DNA of 64,000 nt from Zopfochytrium polystomum (GCA_025765615.1 JAIVFJ010000180.1:1-64000), one strand, 5' to 3'; positions 10,494 through 22,191 are shown, counted from the stretch's first letter. A program made the numbers and translations. The notes: generated by a model from the letters alone, not told the origin.

Positions 10494-12311
10494 ATGGCGC
10501 CGCACCCGTACGTTCGCTCGCCCTTCCTTCTTCCTACAGCGACAGTAGCAGCAGCAGCATCTTCACTCTTCTTTCTCCCCCCCACCCTGGTTGTTCACAA
10601 CAACAACTGGATCCTTCCCTCTTGTTTCCACTAGTAAGCTTCGCCACTGACCACCCTCAACCTATTCAACTTCCCACCGTTCTCCACCCTCCTCCCCCTC
10701 GATCTGCTTGATTTCGTCTCGCTTGAACCCGACCCTCGTTCTCCCACTTCCTCTTCTAGATCTTTGAATCCACCCCCAAGTGGGGCAAGCGGGACACCAT
10801 CTGCAGGCGGATCCGAGCAGCAGTCCCCACCCAAGATCGAGTATCTCCGGCTCTCCATCGCCAACGATCCCAATCGCAATGTCGACGACGACGACGAGAT
10901 CTGCATGAGCGCCACCGACTCTGCCTTCGGCGGCGTGGACGAGGATCTCTTTCGCGTTGGTGAGTGTGTCGTTCCTTGCGTGGGATGGATGTTTGCTGCT
11001 GGATCTCCAACGAGTGAATGACCGACAATCCATCTCCGGATCAACAGACTTCCTGAAGGAGCTCCCCGACGAGATCGCAGTTCATGTGCTGTCCTTCTTG
11101 CCCGATCACGAAGCCCTCCTTCTCGCTGCTCAGGTGTCTTCTCGCTGGGCCCTGATTTCCAGAGACGATAGCTTATGGCGGAGACTGTTCCTCGCCAGAT
11201 GGCGACTGCCTACCCCGTTTCGAACCGAGCCACACTCCATACTCCCCAAACCGCAAAGCAGTACCTCCCTTGACCGTCCCTCACATCTTCCCATTCAGCA
11301 AGTACCGTGGAAATCACTCTACATCTACCGTCAGAACCTGTGCGACAACTGGGTGACGACTGAACCGGAAGTCACTTCTTACACCGGCCACGACGACGCC
11401 GTTTACTGTATTCAGTTCGACCCATATTGGATCGTCTCGGGCTCCCGCGATCGCTCCATCAAAATATGGGACCAACGCGACCAATCTTGCACTCGCGAAA
11501 CCCGGGGCCACTCTGGATCCGTCCTATGCCTCCAGTACGACGACCGCCAGATCGTCACCGGCTCCTCCGACTCCACCATCCGCATCTGGGACGCCGCCAC
11601 GGGCGCCTGCACCGCTATCCTCCGCGGCCACGCCAACCCCGTCCTCGACGTCCGCTTCAACCGCAACTTGATCGTGTCTTGCTCCAAGGACTGCACCATC
11701 AAAGTCTGGAACCGCACCACGGGCGCGCTCATCCGGTCCCTCGACGGCCACCACGCCGCCGTCAACGCCGTCCACATGCACGGCGACCACGTCGTCTCGG
11801 CGTCCGGCGACTGCATCGTCAAGATGTGGGACCTCGCCACCGGCGCGCTCGTCCGCGACTTTGTCGGGCACACCCGCGGCCTCGCGTGTGTGCAGTTTGA
11901 CGGGAAGCTCGTCGTGTCCGGGTCCAACGACAAGACGATACGCGTGTGGAACGCCGCGACGGGCGCGTGCTTGCGGGTGCTGGAGGGACACACGGAGCTG
12001 GTGCGGACGCTCTGCTTTGACGGGAGGCGGATCGTGAGCGGCAGCTACGACGTCACGATAAAGGTTTGGGACATTGAGACAGGCGCCATGCTGCATTCGC
12101 TGGAGGGCGTGCACACGAGTTGGATTTTTCACGTGCAGATGGACGCGTCGAGGATCATCAGCGCGAGCCAGGTAATGTCCATGGCTTGTTTTCTTGTCGG
12201 TGACTTCGATGAGTCTTCAACGCACTGCTTTCCATCCTTGGTATCGAATAGGACAAGAGAATTGCAATCTGGAACTTTGGTCACGACGTTCCCTACTCAA
12301 GCGATTTTTGA
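10494..12311 (+). CDS. F-box/WD40-repeat protein (SCF ubiquitin-ligase substrate receptor type)
   Basis: Exon 3 (11048-12171) starts inside an F-box (FLKELPDEIAVHVLSFL then a VSSRWALISRDDSLWRRLF block) followed by six WD40 blades with clear GH...W[DN] signatures (e.g. YTGHDDAVYCIQF, IVSGSRDRSIKIWD). Blade seven is completed by exon 4 (12252-12311), which supplies DKRIAIWNFG and the stop. Exon 2 is 10760-10959 and a 14-nt first exon (10494-10507, ATG GCG CCG CAC CC) restores an ATG in phase. Total 465 aa. F-box proteins with seven C-terminal blades resemble beta-TrCP/Cdc4-type receptors that bind phosphorylated substrates and Skp1. Which orthologue it is cannot be told by eye. The 14-nt exon is inferred from a GTACGT donor and a CTTCTAG acceptor; the rest is firm. 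It converges with the F-BAR gene. Confidence 0.88.
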
Positions 12312-12614
12312 CAGCTTCTTTTCTTAATTTATCACCACGCAGAGCAGTCGGGGTCGTATTATTGTGTTGTTGTGTTTCTCTCTTTTCTTGTTTCCTTCTT
12401 TGCTCACTCCAACGCACTCATGCCTCCACTTCCCTTCGATTCACAGCTTTCAATCTCATTTTTCGCTAAGCGTGTTCTTCACATTTTTGTTCGATGGTCT
12501 TAGACGAAAAAATAAAAAGAGCAAAAGAAAACAGACGCAGATAGCAGCACAACAAGAGTGGGCTCAGATGTTGGAGGAATTTCCGGAAGCCGTCGAACGA
12601 GAGGAATTGGTGAG
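12312..12614. other. Convergent intergenic spacer
   Basis: About 300 bp separate the ends of the F-box/WD40 gene (+) and the F-BAR/SH3 gene (-). The spacer is T-rich, as expected for overlapping 3' UTRs. No terminator-like element is resolvable. Confidence 0.5.
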
Positions 12615-14123
12615 CTACGCAGCTTCCGTGTAATTCCTGCAAAGCAAAGATTTTTAAAGCAAAATTGAGCGAGCATACATTGAGAACAGGAACCACCAGC
12701 AACCCGAGCTTACCCAGGAATGAAACCTTCCTTCCACACGCCACCGACGAAGAGCTTCGCCTTCCACCACCTGTGATCACCCCAGTGTAAGCGCGAGTAA
12801 TCGCAAAAACCCACACAGGGCAAGCTAGCAAAGAAAAAATCCCCGTCCTCTCTCACCCGTCGTCCTGCTTCTCCAAAACCTCGAGCACGTCCCCCGCCGC
12901 GGCCGACAGCTCCTGCGACCCGGGCGCCGCCTCAAAGTCGTACACCATCCGCACCCGCCCCGGCCCGGACGCCGCCGCGCTCCACTCCTTGGCGACCGCC
13001 TTGGACGACTGGAGCACGTTCAGACTCGCTTTGCGCGGGGACGCTGCGAATCCGCTGCTGCTGCCGCCGACTCCGCCGGCGCCGCCAGAGAGGCTTTCGT
13101 TCGATCCGCCCGCACCCGCCGCCGCCGCGCCGTTCGCGCCAGCGGGGCTGTCCACCACCACGCCTGCGTTCGTCGTCGCGCTCCCCGCCGCCCCCGTCGG
13201 CGAAGACACCCCTCCGGCGTCCGGTGCGATCGTCGGGAAGCAATGCACGGGCGACGGGACGGGCTGTATCGACTTACCCGCGAGGTGCGCGGGCAGGTCC
13301 GGCGGCGGCTGGTTGTCGATAGACGCGACGAACGCCTCGAGCCGGTGCCGGCGGAGGCCGAGGTTGTCGATGCGGACGGAGAGGACGGCGGTTTGGGTGT
13401 TGAGCTCGTCGAGGTTTTTGGGGTCTTTGTTGGGCTGCGCGCGGGGTGAGGTTTTTGGAGGGTGATGGGCGGGGTTAGAGAAAACGGACGCGGAAGGTTG
13501 ACGCAGATGCAAAGAGGTTGGGAAACCTTTTGGTGGTAAGTGTGGAGGAGAAGCTCGACGGCCTGTCTCTTCTTTTCGAGGTCGTACTGGTCGCGTTCGA
13601 GCGCTTTGATCCGTTCTACGGCGGCGCGACGGCCTTTCTTTGGTGGCATGGCCAGGATGGTGTCGTCGTCGTCCTGTGCCCGCAATCAACGCTGTTAAGC
13701 CAATAAAAACCGCGGATGGAACACAACCCGAAACCGATTAACCTTGTCCGTCAGCCGTTCCGACTCCGTCCGCGCAAGCGTCCTCGCCGTCGCCGGCCTC
13801 TTCACGGTCATATCCTTCGCCGACTTATGAACGAAATGCAAGCATCAGCATTCCATACATCGACATAAAGCAAATAGCACCAAACTCAAACGCACCGCCT
13901 TCTCCTCAAACAGGTAGTCTGGCGGAACCGGCTCGCCCGTCTTCAAATTCGATATCAACAGCTCCGAGTCGCGCTCCGCAGACATTTGCTGAACGGCCGC
14001 CGACAGGTTTTCGTGTCCTTCGATCGTCGTTGGAATCACTGTAGAAAGAAGCTCATGGTACTTGACGAGGGCCACGCGCGTTGCGCGGATGTTGAAGTTT
14101 TCGTTGTTTGTTTGCACGTCCTT

Positions 14124-14163
<40 letters not shown>

Positions 14164-15406
14164 CAGTGAGAGGGCGAGTTTGAAATTCAACAATCGGCAT
14201 ATCATCAATGAATGAAGTGGCATTGAAACTTACTCGTAGGATGTTTGGAAGAAAGTTTGTGTAGTGGTTGTTCTTCTTTTCATTCGTTTCCCCTTCAGGT
14301 ATTTCTCGCGTCAAAACTCAGGCGCGGAAGAAATGGGTGTCTCTCACCGATGCACTTTTGGTATGCTTCCATCGCGTCGGTGGCTAAAAGCGCACGCTTG
14401 TCGGACTCTGCCTTGGCCTGTTTCACGACGGGGTCAGCGATTAAATTATTTTTCATGTGCGATTGACCTCACCGCTTCGATCTCCTTGTCGGTTGCTTTC
14501 GTGTTCTTTGAAATTTTCTCGAATGCGCTCCTCGCTGCTTCCATGTTCTTCTTTTCCGCCTCGAATCTCTCTCGGCTCTGTGCTTCGACGAAAACACGTT
14601 AGAGAGTCAGTGAAAAGAGGTCATCTTCAAGCTCCTTACCCGATCCAACGTCGTGAGCTGTTTTTGCATCTCGAGGTTCGCCTTTCTAATTTCGTCAAAC
14701 ATCTGGAATTTTTTTTCGAAGGCGAGTTAACGATTTGTATCGCGCGCAGAATATTTCGAACAACGAACACCTCTTTGATCTTCTTGTCGTTGTCATTGGC
14801 TTGATACTTGATCGTCTTCCTCAGCTCGTGGTCCAGCTTATCCGAAATGCTCTGGTGTATCGTTGCAATGTTTTCTGCCTCGGCCAGGACTTGGGTCCAC
14901 GCTTGCATGGACGTGCTGTTTGGTATTCCCAGCTGTCAGTGGCGGCGCCCCGTTCAAGCCAAAAGCCCCTCCTCACCTATCGACGATCGACTTCGTCACC
15001 GGCGACGCCTTCTTGTCCCCGGATCTGCGCGCAATCTCGTCTTTGTACGGCTTGATCAGCCTGCCCATGCTGCGCGAGTACTCCAGCTCGATCTCGGCGC
15101 GCTTCTTCATAAACTCGTTGATCCCGTGCATGAAGCGGACGCCCTCCGAGACGAACTCTTCGACCTCGTGCCATTGGTCCTGTGTGGACAGCCGCGGGCA
15201 AAGGTGATGAGATGATGCACGGTCGGGAGAGAGATGAGACAGAGCAGAGGCAAGTTAGGACTGCTCAGAATTGTCTGGACTGGACTTGTGGGATGGATGT
15301 TTCGTCGACGCCTCTAAAAGAAATCCGAAAGGAGGCGCACCACCAGATCGGCGAGCTCGCTTCTCACGCTCAACTGCCTTACCCACAGCTCAGTTCCGAA
15401 AGTCAT
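12615..15406 (-). CDS. F-BAR plus SH3 protein, Bzz1/TOCA type (13 exons)
   Basis: It begins MTFGTELW in a 24-nt exon (15406-15383) and continues DQWHEVEEFVSEGVRFMHG, a classic FCH/F-BAR start. Further exons on the minus strand: 15179-14977, 14915-14771, 14702-14640, 14577-14473, 14417-14348, 14304-14234 (or start 14316), 14120-13896, 13814-13743, 13673-13527, 13434-12857, 12770-12714, 12636-12615. Phases agree at every junction and give about 593 aa. The F-BAR domain spans residues 1 to about 300 (core blocks HYTNFLPNIL, NFNIRATRVALVKYHELL). A coiled-coil (HR1-like) region and an Ala/Gly/Ser linker follow. The C-terminal SH3 is split over three exons: MVYDFEA...GDVLEVLEKQDDG, WWKAKLF...GFIPG, NYTEAA. 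Such proteins bend membranes and recruit WASP/Las17 and formins to endocytic actin patches. The intron before the 14120 exon ends in a long poly-A tract next to its acceptor. Confidence 0.9.
14128..14161. repeat. Poly-T (A on coding strand) tract inside an F-BAR intron
   Basis: About 34 consecutive T on the plus strand. On the coding (minus) strand it is a poly-A run ending a few bases before the CAAG acceptor of the exon that starts at 14120. Confidence 0.9.
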
Positions 15407-15722
15407 AGTCGTTCTGGTGAGTTTTCGTGCGGTCTATGCTATTCTGTTGCCCTTTTTTTTGGTGTTTCTGGAAGAAAGTTCTGTGGGGGCGATGCTCGCC
15501 ATGTGGATCCGTTGAGGGAAATGAAAAGCATCTTCACCCAAACGCAACGCGCTCGGTCCTCCACAAGATTCGAACCTGCAACCCAAACAAAGGAAAGCAC
15601 TTTAGCAGAGTCCCGCTTCTGCGATGGGCCAAGGCTCAATAATATAGTCCTGTTTGCATGGGAGAGGCCCTTTTGGATTTCAATAGCTATACTTTATTAA
15701 AGGCTTGGTTGCTGTTGCTAGT
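15407..15722. other. Spacer between F-BAR gene and membrane-protein array
   Basis: About 315 bp with no gene. It contains a B-box-like GGTTCGAATC on the minus strand (around 15570), but no foldable complete tRNA. The first part is presumably the promoter of the F-BAR gene. Confidence 0.45.
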
Positions 15723-17162
15723 TTACACTTTCTGGCTGGTGCTCTCAGACCTCGATCGCGACATTGACTGCTTCATCAAATCGGATTGAGTGCTTGTGGT
15801 ACGCTTCTGCATCACCAAAACGAGCTTGCGGACTCGATCGCAGTCAGTGAGCAGTATGATCAGGAGCATCGGGAAAGTGATCGTGGTGAAAATCCTGAGG
15901 ACGAGTGTTAATTTGGATCATCAGGCCTCTGGGCTGCGTTCACGACCGCTTATGCCTACCAAGCTGATAGATGAACGTGTTAGTAGCGAATAAATCCTGG
16001 AACCTAAAGACACTTCTGCCCAACCTTGCGTTCCGTCGAAAAACCATCCACCTGATATTCTACTTCGTTAGAGAAGTGCAACCACAAAGAACTGTCGAGT
16101 ATCCCACCGGCTGTCATAAAAAACAAAAAGATCGTCCCTGAGTACAAGATGCACCGTGTCACACAATCGGCGTACACCAAAACTCCCACTTTCGCGTTGT
16201 TCATCTCGCGCATGACAGCGATGATTCGATATTGTGAAGCGCCGAACAACAATGTCTCCATAACGCAATTGTATGTTGCCGTGGTGATGGATAGATTTAT
16301 TTGGGCCTGACTCTGTTGGATTTTCAGTGTCAGTGCCAGTGAGAATAAAATGGGACCTCCTCGCATGAAGAAACCTCCTTACCGTTGCTCCACCTGGCAG
16401 CTCAAACATAGAGATTTCTGATCAAGGCAAGAATTTGAGAATCTCAGCTGGAGAGGAACAAGCTGAAACAAATACCGGATCTGCGGGCATCTCGTCCGTC
16501 AAAGTAAAGCTATGGTGTTAGAAAACTCACGCGTGAAGTGCAAATTCAACGAAAGCGGCTACTGAGGCAGCAATCCACAACATTCTTTTTTTCGAAGGAA
16601 TAATCAACAGCAAAGCTCTGTATGATGTGTGGTATGAGAGAAGAGCAAACTATAAAAAACGAGTGCTTGAGTTAATGTATAGTCGCTTTGAAGGGTGATC
16701 AGGAGGCGACTCGACGATTTATACCTCTAGAGCCATGCAAACTTGCAAAATTAGCGAAAAGGGTCAGTTCGAAAGTCTCTGTTTTTGGAACTAATACCCA
16801 CTCATACTCACACGCAGGGCCTAAGTACAAGTGCGGAAAAAGATACTGTTGATCGTCGGAGAATGTAGTACCGTCGATGAAGGCATAGAATACGTTATAG
16901 GTGACATTAAGTGCGAGGACACCCCAAATCGACGCTTGGAGGTTGCGTTCATCGATACGCGAGATCTGCTCGCGGAATGCGCCTGCCTGCGTTTGGTTGG
17001 CCGGTTATGATCACGACAGGTGCAGCAGTGAACTTACAACGACGACTGTTAGAAGCACGCCTGCAATGTCCTCGTTGCACCCGCTGCGATGTGGAAGCTG
17101 TTGATGAGCCCCGCGACGCGTTCGCAGCCAACCAAATGACTTCCTTACGTGGAACTGGACAT
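15723..17162 (-). CDS. Multi-pass membrane protein, tandem copy A (11 exons, three of 4-17 nt)
   Basis: Exons on the minus strand: 17162-17149 (14 nt), 17083-17038, 16986-16812, 16741-16725 (17 nt), 16649-16531, 16480-16476 (5 nt), 16417-16383, 16312-16108, 16051-16025, 15963-15960 (4 nt), 15894-15723. All have GT-AG borders; spliced length 819 nt, 272 aa. The protein starts MSSSTGCNEDIAGVLL and has six to seven hydrophobic helices, e.g. ASIWGVLALNVTYNVFYAF, MLWIAASVAAFVEFAL, CVTRCILYSGTIFLFFMTAG and FPMLLIILLTDCDRVRKLV. A Ser-rich cytosol-like tail follows. Family unknown to me; the topology resembles a seven-helix protein but no GPCR or rhodopsin motif is visible. Copy B next door has identical exon lengths, which strongly supports the structure. 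Without the 4-, 5- and 17-nt exons the frame fails in both genes. Confidence 0.82.
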
Positions 17163-17234
17163 TATTGATGTTTTTTTTTCCTGCCTCACAGATTCTAAAT
17201 AATGGCAACAATATTGTTATTTTTTCGCGATTCG

Positions 17235-18675
17235 TTACACCTTTGCACTTTGGACTTGAGACCTCCCTCCCAATATTGTATCTTTTAGCACACTGGAATG
17301 AACGCTTAATGTCCGCTTCTGCATTTCCGAGACCAGCTTGCGGACACGATCGCAATCAGTCAGAAGCATAATCAGCATCATTGGGTAGGAAATGACTCCA
17401 AAAATCCTATCAGAAGGTTAAGCATCGTGATACACAAGGATTAGGACTTATCACCATGCTGGATCAGAAGGTAGATTATTGGGAGTTTTAGCTATAGCTT
17501 GGCAATGATCGAGAGCCCTCCTCACCTGGAATGGAATCGTAGAACCATCCTCCTGATTGTTTGAACAGAATAAAGTCAGCCCAATCGAACTACAATTACT
17601 TCCACATTTAAAAAGCAATCATACCTGCGGTCATGAAGAATAACAACATTGATCCCGAATACAAGAAGCATCGAACGACACAATCGAAGTACACCCAAAA
17701 CCCAACCTTCGCATTGTTCATCTCCCGCATCACTGTGACGATTCGGTACTGCGAAGCACAGAAGAAGAAAGTTTCCATGATGCAATTATACGATGCTGTG
17801 GTGATGGACAGCTTCACTTGTATCGGATTCTGCTGAAAGTATGAAAGGAGGTCTAGGAGCTCTTTGTATTATGGAATCTTACCGTGGGACCGTCTGGCAG
17901 TGCATAAATGGCCAGATCTAATGAAAAATCGAGCTTTCAGAATTATGATGGAAACCGAAGAGCTTATTACCCGATCTGTGAGAAAACTGTTCGTGAGTCA
18001 AGTCAGCGGCAAATTCTCGTACTCACGAGTGAAGAGCCAACCCAACCAGTGCAATCAAGGACGCGGCAATCCACAAAATCTGCTTTCTCGAAGGAATCAT
18101 AAGCAAAAGCGCTCTGTATGAGGCGTGGTATGATAGTAGCGCAAACTAAACGCGTTGAGTAAAGGAATTTCGAAGTAAGCTTTGTAATAATCAAGGTAGT
18201 GAGGGCACCTCCAGTCCCATGCAAACTACAAGGCACAGTACAAAAGTTATCGAAGCGATCTGATCATTTAGCGCGTAGAAAATTGACCTACTTGTGGGTG
18301 CCCAGTACAAATTCGATAGAAGATCTTGCTGGTCTTCAGGAAATGTAAGCCCATCAAAGAAGGCGTTAAACAGGTTATTCAACAGATTGAGGACCAAGAC
18401 GACCCAGATAGACGCTTGGAGGTGACGATCATCGATCCGTGATATCTGCTCGCGGAAGGCGCCAGTCTGGACGGGGAAGTGAAACGAGTGTGATTATTGA
18501 TGGCCAAACGATCATCGCCATAAAGATTATCTCCCTCACAACTACGACCGTGAGGAGTATCCCCGCGATATCTTCATTGCAGTTTCTGCGTATCGAGTGG
18601 GAAGTAATTAGAAAGCCTCGTAGCTTTGTCGGCAAGGGAGGGTTCTCAAATTCCCTCGTACACTGAGCTAGACAT
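17235..18675 (-). CDS. Multi-pass membrane protein, tandem copy B (11 exons, three of 4-17 nt)
   Basis: Exons on the minus strand: 18675-18662 (14 nt), 18585-18540, 18466-18292, 18225-18209 (17 nt), 18145-18027, 17975-17971 (5 nt), 17917-17883, 17829-17625, 17552-17526, 17458-17455 (4 nt), 17406-17235. Every exon has the same length as in copy A, giving 272 aa. Protein identity is moderate: A and B share MREMNNAKVG, CNEDIAG, LTDCDRVRKLV and GGWF, but introns have diverged almost completely, so the conservation of micro-exons is not a trivial recent duplication. Start MSSSVNCNEDIAG. The 4-nt exon CATG supplies part of Ala-Trp codons linking DSIP to IFGVISYPMML. The 5-nt exon ATCGG supplies Ser and part of an Asp codon before LAIYALPDG. 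Function unknown; integral membrane location is clear from hydropathy. Confidence 0.82.
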
Positions 18676-18923
18676 AGTGGAGGACGGTCTTAAAATTCCA
18701 AACTTGAACGCGTAAAAAAATAACAAAACGCGAGCGATCGTTGATTGCGGCCCCACACTTCGCAACCACTGTTTGCGTTGCAGATGGGCGAGAAACTTGA
18801 TGTGGTGATATGAAGCGCAAGGGCACAGGCGTCACTATTTACCGAAACTCGGGGGATTCTGCAGAGCAGGACCGGTTTGCAATATCAAATTCCTCTGGCA
18901 CGAACAGTAAATAGAATTTAACT

Positions 18924-19405
18924 TTAATTAATTGCTTGTGGAATAACACATTTCGCGCTCTCCTTCACATGATCCCATTGCTGGAGTCTGAGCGCAAAAC
19001 TTAGAACCGTCTTATGTGAGAAAGACTGAGAAGCGGCTGGCTGTTTCTGCATTTCCGAAACGAGCTTACGCACACGATCGCAATCAGTGAGCGGCACGAT
19101 CAGCAGGATTGGTGAGTGATTGTAGTGAAATGCTTGTAGACGTTGGGGATCAGCTCGCCTTTGCAACCAAACGACACGGGATGGTACAATATAGATGTTT
19201 TTCGGGAACTAGTCAATAGGTTAGGAGTCTAACCAGGTGTCGGATCAAGAAACCATCCTCCTGGATAAAACGACTTTTAGAAAACCAGAAAGAGGAATAA
19301 GTGTTGGTGCTACCGACCAGCAGTCACGAAGAACAAAAGTTTTGAACCAGAGTACAAGATGCATCGACTTATACAATCGGCGAGAACCGCCAAGGGAAGC
19401 TTTGT
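18924..19405 (-). pseudogene. Decayed third copy of the membrane-protein family
   Basis: Only 3' parts remain. One piece corresponds to exon 8 (about 19318-19400, CISRCILYSGSKLLFFVTAG), one to exon 9 (about 19230-19252, GGWFLDPT) and one to exon 11 (about 19105-18924, VPLTDCDRVRKLVSEMQK). The exon-11 block has lost bases, so the upstream ITFPMLL-equivalent is out of frame, and no 4-nt exon can be placed. The 5' half of exon 8 and everything upstream are replaced by unrelated sequence from about 19405. It sits in the same orientation as copies A and B, so an array of at least three genes existed. Confidence 0.7.
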
Positions 19406-21250
19406 TTTGGCCCATGCTCCAGCAGTTTCCATGCCTGGCGCAACCTTTTCGGAGCTGGCAGCAGGTCTATAGCTTGGATTCGGTATGATGGATACACTAT
19501 GCTCCTCCATCACCAACTGAAGGTCAGCCTCAGCTACAATCCCAACCTTGCCTTTACTCATGATACTTGAGTATGCCACCCTTACTTCACACAACCAGAC
19601 GTCACTATTCCTATGCACGTCTCGGACTTTACCCCAAGCGACCTTGTTCACCAACAATTTTGGTGCACACACTTGTTCAGTTCGAATAAGCCCTAATTCG
19701 GCTTGGTCACTGGGGTACTAGGTTCCACATGTTTGCCTCTCTCTTCTTCTTGCCCAGCCGCAGCTGGAAGAGCTACTGTGGGGTTTTGCGCGTGGTCGGA
19801 CCTCCAGTCACGGACGTCGCTGCTAACGCCGTTACGCTACCTAAAGCATTCTACTGCATTGGGTCCCAGGGCATCCCCCGGTGTCCAAAGCAGTAAGCCT
19901 GCATCCCAAGCAGGCCCAGAAACGCTCCGACCAAATAACTTTACCTCAGCCCCAGCGCCATCACCGTACGTCAACACAACGCAATATTGTGTCTTCGAGT
20001 CCTCGCCTGTGATGGTGACAACTTGAACAGGCTCAACCCATTGGAAAATAAGAATGGCATTGTCACCAATGTCACCAGGGTTGTCAAGGGAGCAGCCATC
20101 CATGCATTTTCTCCGAGTCAGAAGAAGTTGGGATCCTTGTCTCTATCAAGAGAGGCTTGCTGAAGAGCCTCCTTGTATTTCTTGGAGCAGGAAATGACGG
20201 TCTCTTGTGCTGTCTTCCACCGATTGAGAGCCTCAGTGATATAAGGTTCTGTCAGAATCAATTCAACAGTGTAAGTGAGTGGGTCTTCCTCAGAACCACC
20301 AGTTTTGAGAATGTCCAACAGAATCGGCGCAGAAAGACCGGCCAAAGCTTGGTCCAGTTAATAGGGACTTCCTTATTCCACAGTTCAGGGAGGATGTCCA
20401 CTGACTTCAATTCTCCCTCCTTGTCAAGGTGGAAGTGTGACAAACTTCCATTGTTTGAGTATCTAGTAAAGCCATGTGGGAAGTGTGACATGATCTCTGC
20501 GGAATCAACTCTGCTCAGCAGACGTAATTGGAGCCAGAGTAGAGGTAAACGCACCGCTGCCCTTGGCAGAACAGTGAAGCATGACTGCACGGCCGGGCTC
20601 AGAGGAACTCCATTGCAGGAAGTTCAGCATCAAGAACTTTGGGATTTACTCAGGTCTCATGCCTGAAGGCAGGGGAGGCGAAGCTTCACACCAAATGTAG
20701 AGGAAGTCAATAGAAAACTGTTGAATCAGCTCACTCGGTATCTTGTGGAGCTGGCACTGTGTTGGGTAAGGGCAAAGGCATCTTGGCAAGTGTTGCATGA
20801 GTCTCTCACTCCACGTCAACTCAAGTCTGTTGATGCCCTTTCGACACCAGGTACAATCACCAACAGGTTTGAGGTTGTAACCGAAAATCCACAGATCCTT
20901 ACCTGCACCACTGCGCAATTATATGTATCTGTTGCACACCATTTTTGCACACCATTTTCAGATTAAGCCCCACGGAACGTTGTGGAAGAGCCTGGCGCTT
21001 CCTGTGTTGCGCCCCTATGAGCTATTGCATCTTTCAGACTCTTTCCCCTGTGTGTTTCGTGAGGTGTTGCCTTTGTCTTCCGCTTTGGTGGGGGGTTTTG
21101 TTGGATTTTGAGTACAGAGAGTGTCCTTGTCACATGGTCGTTAAGGCGAGCCAGCAGGCTCGCCCACAGCGTGCCGTTACGCCGTGCATCCATCCCTTCG
21201 ACACCAGCTACGTCGTTGTTCGCGCTCAGTTTTTCCCTGGGGTTGCACAC
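19406..21250 (-). pseudogene. Decayed coding relic of unknown origin
   Basis: Minus-strand fragments in several frames read like real protein but are broken by stops: GKVGIVAEADLQLVMEEHSV with SIIPNPSYRPAASSEKVAPG (about 19440-19600), TGEDSKTQYCVVLTYGDGAG (about 19960-20020), LTYTVELILTEPYITEALNR (about 20200-20290) and IMSHFPHGFTRYSNNGSLSH (about 20400-20500). No family recognised. The relic begins where the third membrane-protein copy is truncated, which suggests a rearrangement or insertion. It could be an inactivated lineage-specific gene or part of a mobile element. Confidence 0.4.
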
Positions 21251-21406
21251 TCATCTTCCCCCAGGGGTAGCTAGTCCTGTGAGACTTCCACAACGTATGC
21301 AATGTCCGCTTTGCTTGAATGTGGTCTATATTCATTGGGTTTTCCACTATCAAGGAATCGCGGTCCTTGCCGTCTGCTGCAGAGCGACGAGCGAATTCAT
21401 GAAGTT

Positions 21407-21443
<37 letters not shown>

Positions 21444-22191
21444 TTTTTGCGTCCGAGGTTAATTTTTTTTTTTTTTTTTTCTGCTGGAGCGATGGTGGCA
21501 AAACGGAAAAATCTCCCCATTGTTGAAAGCCCCTGTGTGTGGTGGCAAGCTGTTTCGTCCACTTTCGGGCGAGAATTCTTTGTCGGAAGTGCCGACACAA
21601 GTGCGCAGAAAAAATCGCACTTTCCATGAAATAATTATTTCATTCGTGAATTTTCTTTTGTTTTTCCAAATAAGTGAGTGAGTGATTGAGTATTGTTGGA
21701 GGAAGACAGAGAGCGAAAAGAATACGGGCATTTCTATTTCTTTTTTTAGTGTCCGCAATATTTATTGGCCGGCCGCTTATTGGGCTTGTGCTGCTGAACA
21801 AAGAAAAACTAGACAGATTTGGCAAAAAGGAAAATTTTTCTAAAAAGATTCATCACTTTTATCCGATTGGGTGGAGTTCCTCTTTTGTCTTTCTTTGTCT
21901 CAATTCGTCCCCTCTCTCTCGCTTCGCTTCCACAGCGGTCGTATCCGTCCCTCCCTCAAATTTGCCACTCATGCACCACTCTCTTCTGTCTGTCTGTCTC
22001 TCTCTTACTCTCTCGCTGCCTCTCTGTCACAATCTCAATCAGCCCCCTCTCGGTCTCTCTATCCCCCACACGCCTCTCTGTGATTCCAACACACACTCTC
22101 TGTCTCCCTCTCTCATTCCCTCTCTCTCTCTGTCTCTGTCTCTCTCTGCTTCTCTCCCTCCTCGTACGCAACCCACTCCTCCCTTCCAATA
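21251..22191. other. Gene-free spacer, CT-rich 5' flank of the PH-domain gene
   Basis: Contains two poly-T tracts (about 21411-21440 and 21462-21480) and a strongly pyrimidine-rich stretch (CTCTCT blocks, about 21990-22160) ending just before the ATG at 22192. No gene supported. Confidence 0.5.

Noticed and set aside
12364..12633. Plus-strand open frame after the F-box gene
   Set aside because: It lies in the shared 3' region and its last part is antisense to the terminal SH3 exon (12615-12636) of the F-BAR gene.
15540..15660. tRNA-Ser(GCT)-like sequence on the minus strand with a perfect B-box
   Set aside because: GGTTCGAATC and a CTGCTAA loop are present, but no 7-bp acceptor stem can be formed and the D-arm is poor, so it is at most a tRNA-derived remnant. 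A second TTCGAACC near 40520 does not align as the same element.
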